This document shows, piece after piece, positions 54,492-63,967 of a stretch of DNA of 64,000 nt. Each line of letters begins with the position of its first letter. The stretch's first letter is position 1. The DNA is from Sphingobium sp. Z007. Lineage in GTDB: Bacteria; Pseudomonadota; Alphaproteobacteria; Sphingomonadales; Sphingomonadaceae. Below the pieces are notes generated by a model. That model ran no database searches, had not been told where the DNA came from, and was given only the letters and a program-made list of their open reading frames with translations. The translations under genes and the position numbers were made by a program. The stretch lies in NCBI RefSeq assembly GCF_900013425.1, contig NZ_FBXK01000001.1:93501-157500 (forward strand), read 5' to 3'.

Positions 54492-55604
54492 ATGATGACA
54501 AGCCACTGGACCGCTGCCCACGTCGCCACGATCGACCGTGCGACCATGGCCTGCGCGCCGCTATTTTCCAAACCACAGCCTTTGATAGCGGGCGTCGACC
54601 TGTGGGATTATTGGCCGGTGCAGGCGGAGGACGGATCGCAGGCGGTGATCGCAGGCGGCACCCTGTTCATTTTGCTGTCGGCTCCCGCGCTGCTGGACCC
54701 CGACGCCCGCCATGGCATGGCCCGGCTGCGCCTGATGCACCGGGTAGGGGACAAATGGCGTGATCTTGGCCTGTTGTTCGATGATGGCTTTTCGCCGGGC
54801 AGTCGTGAATGGTCGGGTTCTGCGATCCTGTCGCCCGACCATGGCCATATCACCCTCTATTATACCGTCGCGGGCACACGCGGCGAAGACGTGCTCAGCT
54901 TCAGCCAGCGCCTGTTCGAAACGCGGGCCGCATTGTCGGTTGATGGCGACGCAATCACCCTGTCGCCCTGGTCGACGCCGGTGGAAATGCTGGTGCCCGA
55001 TGGCATCGATTATGTGCGCGATATGGAGGGCGGCGGGGCGATCGGCACGATCAAGGCGTTTCGCGATCCCGCCTTCTTCCGCGATCCTGCGGATGGGGCG
55101 GCCTATGTCTTCTTCGCGGCGTCGCTGGCGCAATCGACATCCTTCTGGAACGGCGCGGTCGGCATGGCGCGGCGCATGCCGGATGGCCGATGGCAACGCC
55201 TGCCGCCGCTGATCGCCGCCGATGGCCTGAACAACGAACTGGAACGACCGCACGTCATTGTTCATGACGGCCGTTATTATCTCTTCTGGTCCACCCAGGG
55301 AAAAGTGTTCGCCGATGACGGACCGACCGGTCCCAATGGCCTGTATGGCATGACGTCTGAGCGTCTGGCAGGGCCATGGCGGCCGATCAACGGCACCGGG
55401 CTTGTCTTCGCTAACCCCCCGGAGGCGCCTTTTCAGGCCTATAGCTGGTTCGTGCTGCCTGATCTGACGGTCCAGAGCTTCGCCGATATGACGGAGCTGT
55501 CGCATGTCCCCCGCGATGCGACGGAGGCGCGTCGCCATTTCGGCGGCGCCCCCGCGCCCGACCTGCGGTTGGGGATAGAGGGGGACAAGGCATGGCTGGC
55601 ATGA
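54492..55604 (+). CDS. Glycoside hydrolase family 68 enzyme (sucrose hydrolase/levansucrase type), no signal peptide
   Basis: 370 residues, shorter than secreted levansucrases (~420-470) and lacking any signal peptide. Catalytic points: Asp39 in VDLWDYWPV (nucleophile), EWSGSAILS, Asp192 in FRDPAFF (transition-state stabiliser) and Glu251 in ELERPHVIV (acid/base). It would hydrolyse sucrose, or transfer fructose, in the cytosol, releasing glucose and fructose. The following ROK fructokinase overlaps its stop, so imported sucrose would be split and its fructose phosphorylated. Confidence 0.88.
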   Translation: MMTSHWTAAHVATIDRATMACAPLFSKPQPLIAGVDLWDYWPVQAEDGSQAVIAGGTLFILLSAPALLDPDARHGMARLRLMHRVGDKWRDLGLLFDDGFSPGSREWSGSAILSPDHGHITLYYTVAGTRGEDVLSFSQRLFETRAALSVDGDAITLSPWSTPVEMLVPDGIDYVRDMEGGGAIGTIKAFRDPAFFRDPADGAAYVFFAASLAQSTSFWNGAVGMARRMPDGRWQRLPPLIAADGLNNELERPHVIVHDGRYYLFWSTQGKVFADDGPTGPNGLYGMTSERLAGPWRPINGTGLVFANPPEAPFQAYSWFVLPDLTVQSFADMTELSHVPRDATEARRHFGGAPAPDLRLGIEGDKAWLA

Positions 55605-56500
55605 GCATGGCCGAACCGATGATCGTCGGTGTCGAACTGGGCGGCACCAAATGCATCGCCACGCTGGCGCAGGGGCGCACCATCCTGCGCCAGCAACGCT
55701 GGCCCACCGGGACCGCCGATACGCTGACGCTCATATCCGATACGATCGCCCTGTGGGAGCGGGAAACCTGCTTGGCCGCGATCGGCGTCGCCAGTTTCGG
55801 GCCGCTGCACCTGAACCCGCACGCGTCCCATTTCGGCCATATGGGCAACACGCCCAAGCCCGGCTGGGCGGGGGTCGACATTTACGGGCATTTCGCCAGC
55901 CGCTTTGCCATGCCGATCGCCATCGACACCGATGTCGCGGGCGCTGCGCTGGCGGAGGGGATGTGGGGCGCGGCGCAGGGGTGCGCGGTCCATGCCTATG
56001 CGACAATCGGCACCGGGGTTGGCTTGGGCCTGGTTGTGAACGGACAGGCGGTGCATGGGCATCTGCATCCAGAAGCCGGCCATATGCGGGTGCGCCGCCA
56101 GCCAGGGGACATGTTCGCGGGCGTGTGCCCCAGCCATGGCGATTGCCTGGAAGGGCTGGTGGGCGGTCCGGCGCTCGCCGCCCGGTCGCCGATCGCTGCG
56201 GCCGACATGACGGACGACGATCCGCTCTGGCAGACCGTCGCCGCGGACCTTGCCGAATGGACGACGATGCTGATCCTGGCCCTGTCGCCCCAGCGGCTGG
56301 TGCTGGGCGGCGGCGTGATCCAGGCCCGGCCCATGCTGTTGCCGCTGATCGCCCGGCAATCGGCCGATTTGCTGAACCGTTATATCGCGGATCTGGACTA
56401 TGGCGCGCTGGAGCAGCTGATCGTCGCGCCCGGTCTGGGCGCTGATGCCGGTCCGTTAGGCGCGATCTCGCTCGGCCAGCGCGCCGCGGCGTTGCCCTAG
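55601..56500 (+). CDS. ROK-family fructokinase
   Basis: 299 residues from the ATG at 55601, which overlaps the GH68 stop (ATGA). ATP-site ELGGTKCIAT, IDTDVAGAALAEGMWG, IGTGVGLGLVVNG and the zinc-site region HPEAGHMRVRRQPGDMFAGVCPSHGDCLEGLVGGPAL (His and Cys residues) fit bacterial ROK fructokinases. It phosphorylates fructose released by the GH68 enzyme. Its TAG stop shares the CTAG at 56497-56500 with the stop of the convergent transporter gene. Confidence 0.9.
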   Translation: MSMAEPMIVGVELGGTKCIATLAQGRTILRQQRWPTGTADTLTLISDTIALWERETCLAAIGVASFGPLHLNPHASHFGHMGNTPKPGWAGVDIYGHFASRFAMPIAIDTDVAGAALAEGMWGAAQGCAVHAYATIGTGVGLGLVVNGQAVHGHLHPEAGHMRVRRQPGDMFAGVCPSHGDCLEGLVGGPALAARSPIAAADMTDDDPLWQTVAADLAEWTTMLILALSPQRLVLGGGVIQARPMLLPLIARQSADLLNRYIADLDYGALEQLIVAPGLGADAGPLGAISLGQRAAALP

Positions 56501-57786
56501 CGCGGGCGCAACATCGCGAGCAGGGCCGCGCCGACCAGCGAACCGAGCGCCATGACCAGCGCCACAGCGGGGAGGCCGAAATCGAGGGTGAAGAGGAAGC
56601 CCGCGAGGATCGGCCCCAGCGCCGCGCCGCCGCGCCCGATGCCGATGACGATGCCGGTCCCCCCGGCGCGCACCGCGGTCGGGAAGGATAGGGCCACCAA
56701 CGCATAGAGGCCGACCACTGCGCCATTGGTGAAGAAGCCGGCGCAGGCGGCGATCAGGCTGAGGCCGCCAAGCGTGGTCTGCCCCTGGCCAAATAGCGTG
56801 ACCATGATGGTCGAAGCGAGCATCGCCGCCATGATGAGGGCGCGCAGCGGCAGCCGCCAGCTGAGCGCGCCCAGCAGCAGCGCGCCGATGAGGCCGCCGA
56901 CATTGGCCCAGACGAGCACGCCGCCCGCCGCCGAGGGCGCAAATCCCATGTCCACGACGATCTTGGGCACCCATTTCAGGATGAAGTAGAAGGTCATGAT
57001 GTGGCAGAAATAGGCGAGCGTCAGCAGGATGGTGGTGCGCGCGAGGCCGGGGGCGAATAGCGATGCGAAGGACGGCTTGGTCGCGGTGGGATCGGGCGCG
57101 GGGAGGGCGTCGGCCGGGGCGTGGCCCATGCGAGCGAGCAGGCGGTTGATCCGCACCAGCGCGCCGTGCGGCCGCTTTTGCAACAGGAATCCGATCGATT
57201 CGGGTAGCAGCCAGAGCGAGACGGGCAGGAAGAGGGCGGTGACGATGCCGCCGAACAGGAAGATGTCGCGCCAGTCGCCCGCGACCAACAACTGAGAGGC
57301 AACCGACCCGCCCAGGATCGCGCCGACCGGATAGCCCGCCGCCATGATCACCACGGCCAGGCTGCGGGCGCGCGCGTTGGACAGTTCGGCGACCATCGCG
57401 TTGGTGCAGGCGAGCATCCCGCCAATGCCAAGGCCCGTGAGCAGCCGGATGAGCGAGAGCGACACCACGTCCCACGCCTGGGTCGCGCCCGCCATGCCCC
57501 CCGCCATGATGATGAGGCAGCCCAGGATGGTCGGACGGCGGCCGATGCGGTCGGCCAGGTTGCCGAGCAGCACCGATCCCACCGCCATGCCGATCAATTC
57601 CATCGACAGGACGAGGCCGAGCGCGGCGCGATCGATGCTCCATTCCTTGGCGATGCCGGGCGAGGCGAAGCTGATCGCCAGCACGTCAAACCCGTCAAGC
57701 GCGTTCAGGAGGATGCACAGGATGATCGCCGCGATCTGGAGCCGGCCCATGGGGGCTTCGTCCAGCCTATGCCTGATGTCGGTCAT
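56497..57786 (-). CDS. Aromatic acid:H+ symporter (AAHS) MFS transporter
   Basis: 429 residues, 12 helices. ALDGFDVLAISFASPGIAKEWSI carries the DGFD motif that defines PcaK-like AAHS transporters; GSVLLGNLADRIGRRPTIL is the loop 2-3 motif and the helix-8 region follows FYFILKWVPKIV. In a window with pobA and all lig genes, 4-hydroxybenzoate or protocatechuate is the likely substrate. Encoded opposite to the fructokinase gene (stops share CTAG) and 37 bp downstream of the DUF3237 gene. Confidence 0.88.
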   Translation of the reverse strand: MTDIRHRLDEAPMGRLQIAAIILCILLNALDGFDVLAISFASPGIAKEWSIDRAALGLVLSMELIGMAVGSVLLGNLADRIGRRPTILGCLIIMAGGMAGATQAWDVVSLSLIRLLTGLGIGGMLACTNAMVAELSNARARSLAVVIMAAGYPVGAILGGSVASQLLVAGDWRDIFLFGGIVTALFLPVSLWLLPESIGFLLQKRPHGALVRINRLLARMGHAPADALPAPDPTATKPSFASLFAPGLARTTILLTLAYFCHIMTFYFILKWVPKIVVDMGFAPSAAGGVLVWANVGGLIGALLLGALSWRLPLRALIMAAMLASTIMVTLFGQGQTTLGGLSLIAACAGFFTNGAVVGLYALVALSFPTAVRAGGTGIVIGIGRGGAALGPILAGFLFTLDFGLPAVALVMALGSLVGAALLAMLRPR

Positions 57787-57823
57787 TGGCGATCCTGCCC
57801 CTCTATCTTATTCCTTGTCAGTG

Positions 57824-58384
57824 TCAGCCGACCGCGAAAATGTCCAGTGCGACATGGTCCTTGAACCGGGCGGCGGTGCACAGGAATATGGTGCGGCCAA
57901 GCCAGGCGTGCGGGCCATCGCCCGCCACCTCGAAACGCGGGGTGGTGCGGAAATAATAGAGAGCGGGGTCCACCACCTCGCCCGCCGCGATCCGCGCCAG
58001 CACCGGCGCGGGACCATGGCGATAGCCCGGATTGACGACGGAGATGATCGCGCCGTCATCCGTTTGCAGCGAATAGCGGGCGAGGATATCGGCGGTGCCG
58101 TCAGCCCGGATCGATTGCCAGTCCGCGCCGCCGGGCAGGACGTTGCCGGTGAGGCGGGGGCCATCGACGCTTCCGCCGGTGATGGGGATGACCCGTTTGC
58201 GCACGCCATCGACCATGCCCAGTTCCTGCGGCGCGCCGATCAGGACGCGCAGGCGCATGGCGAGGCTGAGCGGCGGGGTGGCGAGCGCGCCGCCTGGCGC
58301 CGCGGCGAGCGGGGCGGCGGCACCGGCAAGAGCGAGGCTTGGCATGGCCTTGAGCAGGCCGCGGCGGTGCATGTCGCTGGTCAT
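57824..58384 (-). CDS. DUF3237-family protein with Tat-like signal
   Basis: 186 residues. N-terminal MHRRGLLKAMPSLALAGAAAP resembles a twin-arginine signal (HRRGLLK); mature part includes PPLSLAMRLRVLIGAPQELGMVDGVRKRVIPITGGSVDGPRLTGNVLPGGADWQSIRADGTADILARY, the DUF3237 signature, and IISVVNPGYRHGP. The function of the domain is unknown; it often occurs beside aromatic-acid genes. It lies immediately upstream of the AAHS transporter gene and may be co-transcribed. Confidence 0.82.
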   Translation of the reverse strand: MTSDMHRRGLLKAMPSLALAGAAAPLAAAPGGALATPPLSLAMRLRVLIGAPQELGMVDGVRKRVIPITGGSVDGPRLTGNVLPGGADWQSIRADGTADILARYSLQTDDGAIISVVNPGYRHGPAPVLARIAAGEVVDPALYYFRTTPRFEVAGDGPHAWLGRTIFLCTAARFKDHVALDIFAVG

Positions 58385-58614
58385 CGTCTCTCCCTATCCG
58401 CCGACGCGGCTACGTCTTGCCACGGGCATAGAGGATGACGGCGTGATGGCCAATATGGCTAGCGATATTGCCCCAAGACAGGCCGATTCCAGGGAAGGCC
58501 ATGCCGCGTCGCTGGAGCGGGCAGGGGCGGGCAACGTCATCCTTCCGCTTGGCTTCTGCCTGACCATATGGGAAAGGCGCTTGGGGGGCCGTGAAACTGG
58601 ATGCCGGATTACAT

Positions 58615-61038
58615 ATGAAGCCCTTGCCGATCGACAGGATGATGCGGACCGCCCGCTGCGCGCTGGGCGGGCTGACGTTGGCCATGCTGACGCCCGCTGC
58701 GTTGGTTGCAGCGGAACCCGCACCGTTCGAATTGCCCGGCCCGGCGCTGGACATATTGGTGATGCGCGGCGACCAGAGCCTGCCGATCGCGCAGGTGCCA
58801 AGCCTCTCCGAAGGCGACCGGCTCTCGATCGAGGCGGACCTGCCCGCCGACCAGGGCGCGCGCTTCATCCTGGTGTCCGCCTTCCTGCGCGGCGCGACCA
58901 ATCCGCCGCCCAAGGATTGGGTCCGGTTCGCCGAGACCTGGAAGAAGAAGGACAAGGACAAGGCGCTGGTGCTGACCGTGCCCAAGGGCGCGCGCCAGAT
59001 GGTGTTGTTCCTGGTGCCGGACACTGGCGGCGCGGAAGGCGTGCTGTCGGATGCGGTGCGCGGCAAGCCGGGCGAGTTCGTGCGCGCGACGCAGGATCTC
59101 AATCAGGCCTCGCTCGACCGGTCGCGGCTGGACGCGTTCATGGCCGCGATCAAGGCGCAGGAAAACAGCCATCCCGAATATCTGCGCACCGTCGCGCCGA
59201 CGCTGGCGCGCAGCCTGGCGATGAAGCTGAACGAGGAGTGCCTGTCCAAGGTGGTCGAGATGCAGGCGGCCTGCCTGCTCGACAATCGCGATACGCTGGT
59301 GCTGTCCGACGTGCATAGCAGTTCGATTGCCGAGACGCTGACCGGCGCGCCCACCGACCTGGCGCTGCAACTGGCGGCGACGCGCGAGGCGGGCTATGGT
59401 TTCTACAGTCCATATATCGGCGTGGTGCGCGATATCGCCAGGATATTCGGCGCGTTCAGCAGCCCCCAGTTCAATTATCTGCCCACGCTCAGCGTGCGCA
59501 AGCCCGACGGCATGTCGCTGTTGTTGAACGCCGCGCCGTCCTTCCAGAAGCCCAAGTCGGTGATGGTGGTCGCTATGCCTTCGATCGAGACGGACAGTCC
59601 CCCGCGTCTGCGCCGGGCCGGCGACGCGCCCATCTGCGTGGCGCGCGCGGGCACGGTGCTGCCGGTAGAGGGGGCGCCGCTTATCTTCTCCACCCCCTAT
59701 GCGCGCGATGTGAAGCTGGCGCTGAAGACCGCGTCGGGCGAGACGATCGACCTGCCGCTGGAGGCGCGCGCCGACCGGGGCGGCTATGTGCTGACCGGCG
59801 GCGATGTGCCCCCGGCGTTCAAGGGCACGGTGCAGGGGCATCTGTATGGCCGCTGGGGTTTTGATCGGTTCGAGGGGCCGGACTTCATGGTGCAGATGCC
59901 CGATGCGGGCGGATGGACGGTTGAGGGCGATAGCGCTGCCCTGGTCGTCGGGCGCGACAATGGTCTGGTGTTGAAGGGTGGCGCGCCCGCGTGTGTGGAA
60001 AGCGTGATGTTGCGGCAGGGTGATGGCGCGCCTCAGGCGGTGGACTGGAAGGTGCAGGGGCGCGACGCGCTGGCGCTGACCGTGCCGCTGGCCGATCGCA
60101 AGCCCGGTGCGCTCAGCATCGAGGTCAAATATCAGGGCGTCGCCCAGCCAAGCGCGATTGCGCTGCGCAGCTATGCCCAGGCGAGCCGGCTGGACGGGCT
60201 GTTGCTTCACGCTGGGGACAAGGCGGCTGTGCTGTCCGGGCAACGGCTGGACCAGGTGGATAGCGTGGATGTGAACGGCCTGCTGCTGCGGCCGGACCGG
60301 CTGACCCGCGATGGGGCGGTGGACCGGCTGCGGCTGGTGGCGCAGGGCGATGCGGTGGCGCCCGATGCCGGCAGCGGGGCGACGGCGCGGGTCAAGCTGC
60401 ACGACGGGCGGAGCGTGAGCCTGAACCTGACGGTGGCGGGGGCGCGGCCGCAGCTCAGCCTGCTGAGCAAGGATATCAGGCCGGGCGCGCCGCCTGCGAA
60501 CGGCAGGGCGCTGGTGCTTGTCGGCGATAATCTGCTGCCGGACAATGGCCAGCTGGTCTTTTCGGTCCAGGCGGGCCAGGGCACGACGCTGAACGCCAGC
60601 GACGCGATCGAGGTCGCGCCGGTTGGCGATGGCGCGCCGATCCGATTGATCGCCGCCAACGGCCTGCGGCTGGAAAGCGCCCAGGTGATGGTCGCCACGC
60701 TGGACCCCAAAAGGATGGCTCCCGCTTTGTTCGGGCCGCTGCGCTTTCGTCTGCTGCGCGATGGCGAGGCGAGCGACTGGCAACCGCTAGTGACGCTGGC
60801 GCGGTTGCCGCAGATTGAGGCGGTGGCCTGTGCAGCGATGGCGGAGGGCTGCACGATCACAGGGCGCGACCTGTTCCTGATCGATGCGGTGGGCGCGACG
60901 CCGACGCTCGACCAGGCGGCGCAGGTAGCGCATGGCTATACCGGGTCTGCGTTGAAGGCGCCGGCGCCACAGGACGGCAAACTCTATCTGCGGCTGCGCG
61001 ATGCGCCCGACAGCGTGGTGACGCTGCCTGCGGCCTGA
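58615..61038 (+). CDS. Large secreted protein of unknown function
   Basis: 807 residues from the ATG at 58615; ATGs at 58639/58642 and a GTG at 58591 are alternatives. A signal segment (CALGGLTLAMLTPAALVAAEP) precedes a region with FILVSAFLRGATNPPPKDWVRF and ARSLAMKLNEECLSKVVEMQAACLLDNRDTLVLSDVHSS (residues ~190-250, helical), then mostly beta-rich repeats to the C-terminus (e.g. LYGRWGFDRFEGPDF). I do not recognise a family. Position between the DUF3237/transporter pair and pobA may suggest a cell-surface role in aromatic use, but only by location. Confidence 0.7.
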   Translation: MKPLPIDRMMRTARCALGGLTLAMLTPAALVAAEPAPFELPGPALDILVMRGDQSLPIAQVPSLSEGDRLSIEADLPADQGARFILVSAFLRGATNPPPKDWVRFAETWKKKDKDKALVLTVPKGARQMVLFLVPDTGGAEGVLSDAVRGKPGEFVRATQDLNQASLDRSRLDAFMAAIKAQENSHPEYLRTVAPTLARSLAMKLNEECLSKVVEMQAACLLDNRDTLVLSDVHSSSIAETLTGAPTDLALQLAATREAGYGFYSPYIGVVRDIARIFGAFSSPQFNYLPTLSVRKPDGMSLLLNAAPSFQKPKSVMVVAMPSIETDSPPRLRRAGDAPICVARAGTVLPVEGAPLIFSTPYARDVKLALKTASGETIDLPLEARADRGGYVLTGGDVPPAFKGTVQGHLYGRWGFDRFEGPDFMVQMPDAGGWTVEGDSAALVVGRDNGLVLKGGAPACVESVMLRQGDGAPQAVDWKVQGRDALALTVPLADRKPGALSIEVKYQGVAQPSAIALRSYAQASRLDGLLLHAGDKAAVLSGQRLDQVDSVDVNGLLLRPDRLTRDGAVDRLRLVAQGDAVAPDAGSGATARVKLHDGRSVSLNLTVAGARPQLSLLSKDIRPGAPPANGRALVLVGDNLLPDNGQLVFSVQAGQGTTLNASDAIEVAPVGDGAPIRLIAANGLRLESAQVMVATLDPKRMAPALFGPLRFRLLRDGEASDWQPLVTLARLPQIEAVACAAMAEGCTITGRDLFLIDAVGATPTLDQAAQVAHGYTGSALKAPAPQDGKLYLRLRDAPDSVVTLPAA

Positions 61039-61209
61039 TCTGCGGCGGATAGTCCATCGCTGCCGGAGCCTGTTGGCCGTGAAGTCGTGATCTGCCGGCA
61101 CAAGGTCGGTTGAATCGTCCAAATAAGGCGCTGGGTTGGCCATGGGCGCGCGCTGCGCCGCGCGGCATGATGCCCCTCAAATGCTGCATGGGACATGGAG
61201 AGGATCATC

Positions 61210-62379
61210 ATGAAGACGCAGGTCGCGATCATAGGCGCCGGGCCCGCCGGGCTGATGCTGGGGCATTTGTTGCGCGCCGAGGGGATTGAGGCGGTGGTCG
61301 TGGAACGCGCGTCGCCCGACTATGTTCTGGGCCGCATCCGCGCCGGCGTGCTGGAGCGGACGACCACCGACCTGATGGACCAATTGGGGCTGGGCGCGCG
61401 GATGCATGCCGAAGGCCTGCCGCATGACGGCTTTCATCTGGCCGATGGCGAGCGGCTGATCCGCATCGACATCGCGGCGCTGACCGGCAGGCAGGTGATG
61501 GTCTATGGCCAGACCGAAGTGACCCGCGACCTGATGGAGGCAGCGCCCGAACGCGGGCTGGAGGTGATCTATGACGCCGCCGACGTGGCGCTGCACGATG
61601 TCGACAGCGACGCGCCCTATATCACCTACAGCAAGGATGGCGCGACCCACCGGATCGATACCCAGTTCCTGTGCGGTTGCGACGGCTTCCACGGTCCCTC
61701 GCGCAAGGCGATTCCGGCGTCGGTCGCGCGCCATTATGAGAAGGTCTATCCCTTCGGCTGGCTGGGTATCCTGGCGGACGTACCGCCGTGCAACCACGAA
61801 CTGATCTACGCCAATCACGAACGCGGCTTCGCGCTCGCATCGATGCGGTCGGAAACGCGCAGCCGCTATTATGTGCAGGTGGCGCTGGACGAGAAGATCG
61901 AGGACTGGTCCGACGACCGGCTGTGGGACGAACTGGCGATCCGGCTGGGGCCGGAGGCGGCCGCGCATATGACGCGTGGTCCGGCGCTGGAAAAGTCGAT
62001 CGCGCCGCTGCGCTCCTTCGTATTCGAACCGATGCGCCATGGCCGGTTGATGCTGGCGGGCGATAGTGCGCATATCGTGCCGCCGACCGGCGCAAAGGGC
62101 CTGAACCTGGCGATGTCGGACGTGCATTACCTGTCGCAGTCGTTGATCGCTTACTTCAAGAGACATGACAGCGACGCGGTGGCCGGCTATTCGGACAAGG
62201 CGCTGGCCCGCGTCTGGAAATCCGAACGCTTTTCATGGCAATTGACGACATTGATGCACCGCTTCCCCGACAGCGATGCGTTCGATCGCCGGATGCAGGT
62301 CGCCGACTTGGACTATATCGCTTCTTCGGTCGCGGCGCAGACGACGATCGCGGAAAATTATGTAGGATTACCCCTGTAG
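61210..62379 (+). CDS. pobA: 4-Hydroxybenzoate 3-monooxygenase PobA
   Basis: 389 residues from the ATG at 61210 (GGAGAGG 6 nt upstream; ATG 61195 is within this site). Group A flavoprotein monooxygenase: VAIIGAGPAGLMLGHLL (FAD), GRIRAGVLE (PobA-specific), CGCDGFHGPSRKAIP (DG motif), LMLAGDSAHIVPPTGAKGLNLAMSDV (GD motif) and the C-terminal ENYVGLP with the substrate-site Tyr. It hydroxylates 4-hydroxybenzoate to protocatechuate with NADPH and O2, feeding LigAB. The aldo/keto reductase starts 2 nt after its stop. Confidence 0.97.
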   Translation: MKTQVAIIGAGPAGLMLGHLLRAEGIEAVVVERASPDYVLGRIRAGVLERTTTDLMDQLGLGARMHAEGLPHDGFHLADGERLIRIDIAALTGRQVMVYGQTEVTRDLMEAAPERGLEVIYDAADVALHDVDSDAPYITYSKDGATHRIDTQFLCGCDGFHGPSRKAIPASVARHYEKVYPFGWLGILADVPPCNHELIYANHERGFALASMRSETRSRYYVQVALDEKIEDWSDDRLWDELAIRLGPEAAAHMTRGPALEKSIAPLRSFVFEPMRHGRLMLAGDSAHIVPPTGAKGLNLAMSDVHYLSQSLIAYFKRHDSDAVAGYSDKALARVWKSERFSWQLTTLMHRFPDSDAFDRRMQVADLDYIASSVAAQTTIAENYVGLPL

Positions 62380-62381
62380 CT

Positions 62382-63392
62382 ATGCCCAGCCTCCCTACGC
62401 GTACCATCGGCCCGTTCACCGTGTCGGCTATCGGCCTTGGCTGCATGAACCTGTCCCACGCCTATCTGCCGCGCCCCGACGCGGTGGACGCGGAACGGCT
62501 GCTGCGCCATGCGCTCGATGTCGGCGTGACGTTTTTCGACACCGCGGCGCTCTATGGCTTCGGCGCGAATGAGGAATTGCTGGGCCGTACGCTGATGGAC
62601 CGGCGGGGGGACTTCACCCTGGCCAGTAAATGCGTGCTGGGGGAGATTGACGGCAAGCGGGGGCTGGATGGATCGCCCGCGGCGATCGGCAAGGTGCTGG
62701 AGGATTCGCTGCGGCGGCTCAAGGTCGATCATATTGATCTCTATTATCTCCACCGGCTCGATCCCAAGGTGCCGATCGAGGACTCGGTCGGCGCGCTGGT
62801 ACGGGCCAAGGAGGCTGGCAAGATCGGCGCGATCGGCCTGTCGGAAATGTCGGCGGCGACGCTGCGCCGCGCCCACGCCGTGCATCCGATCGCGGCGATG
62901 CAGACCGAATATTCGCTCTGGACCCGCAACGCCGAGGTGGCGGTGCTGGACGCCTGCGCGCAATTGGGTACGGGCTTCGTCGCCTTCTCCCCGGTCGGGC
63001 GCGGGCTGCTGGCGGGTAACCCAAACGCAGCAGCTCTGCCGCAGGGCGACATTCGCGCTTCGATGCCTCGCTTCCAGGCGCCCCATTTGGCGGCGAACCT
63101 GGCATTGGTGGAGGGGTTGAAGGCGTTGGCCGATCAGGCCGACTGCACGGCGGCGCAACTGTGCCTGGCCTGGCTGCTGGCCAAGGGCGACCATGTCGTG
63201 CCGATTCCCGGCACGACCAGCATCGCCCATCTCGACGAGGATCTGGCGACCTTGGCGCGTGTCTGGCCGGATGATCTGATCGCGGCGGTCGAGGCTCTGT
63301 TCCCTCTCACCGCACCGTCCGGCCCGCGCTATCCACGTGAGGCGCAGGCCCAGGTCGACACCGAATGCTGGGCGGGAGAGCCATTGGCCTGA
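62382..63392 (+). CDS. Aldo/keto reductase
   Basis: 336 residues. AKR fold with the tetrad: Asp and Tyr in TFFDTAALYGFGANEELLG, Lys in LASKCVLGE, His in YYLHRLDPKVP. Further blocks GAIGLSEMSAATLRRAHAV and HVVPIPGTTSIAHLDEDL bind NADP(H). Close to AKR families that reduce aldehydes. Start ATG lies two bases after the pobA stop, so the genes are co-transcribed, though no step of the 4-hydroxybenzoate pathway clearly needs it. Confidence 0.9.
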   Translation: MPSLPTRTIGPFTVSAIGLGCMNLSHAYLPRPDAVDAERLLRHALDVGVTFFDTAALYGFGANEELLGRTLMDRRGDFTLASKCVLGEIDGKRGLDGSPAAIGKVLEDSLRRLKVDHIDLYYLHRLDPKVPIEDSVGALVRAKEAGKIGAIGLSEMSAATLRRAHAVHPIAAMQTEYSLWTRNAEVAVLDACAQLGTGFVAFSPVGRGLLAGNPNAAALPQGDIRASMPRFQAPHLAANLALVEGLKALADQADCTAAQLCLAWLLAKGDHVVPIPGTTSIAHLDEDLATLARVWPDDLIAAVEALFPLTAPSGPRYPREAQAQVDTECWAGEPLA

Positions 63393-63967
63393 ATCGGGCG
63401 ATTCTCGTGCTTTCAACGGGCGGTTCGGGGTTGATGGAGAGGGAGATGCCTTCCAAGCCCTCTTGCATGTGAGGATGTTGAGGAGCGCTGAAACGTGGCT
63501 TGGTTTCCGCCTTTGGTTTGGAAGACCTTGTTTTAGCTGCGTCACAAATTTGACGCGTGGGGATTTTTTGTGTTGACCGACTCGCGAGCGCCACTTAGAG
63601 GGCTGTTCACCGGACGGGACGGCGGCTTTGTGGCGCTGGACTGTTTGGTTGCCGACATAGACGGGCACTAGTCCTCCGAGACGCAAGGATCGGGGAGGCG
63701 AAGTTGTCCGCTTCTGGTGTCGGTATGGTTCTTTGACATTGTTGGATAGATGAAGGGACATGTGGGCGGCGGCTCCGGTTATTCACGGCTTTCAGGCGTG
63801 GATGGATCGGTTAAATTAGGCCGTTCCTTATTGGAGCTTGCCGGGCTTAGGCTTGGTGGGTTGTCTATATGTCTCAGTATATTCCACTAGAATATATTGT
63901 GCAGGAATGGCTCCTGGAAATGAGCGGTATATATTGGCCTTATTCCGGCTGGTATGTATCGGACATC
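63393..63967. promoter_or_regulatory. rRNA operon promoter and leader
   Basis: 575 bp without a gene. TTGACC (63573-63578), 16-bp spacer, TTAGAG (63595-63600) is a good -35/-10 pair. The leader contains GTTCTTTGACATTGTTGGATAG at 63728-63749, typical of alphaproteobacterial rrn leaders, and a hairpin TATATTC-CACTA-GAATATA near 63872-63890. The leader probably forms antitermination and RNase III processing structures. Confidence 0.75.

Noticed and set aside
58609-60783. 724-codon leftward open frame opposite the unknown secreted protein
   Set aside because: Composition dominated by Arg, His and Gln without domains or signal; the rightward frame has a signal peptide and balanced composition.
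62358-63761. 467-codon leftward frame over the aldo/keto reductase gene
   Set aside because: Shadow of the AKR gene extending into the rRNA leader; no motifs.
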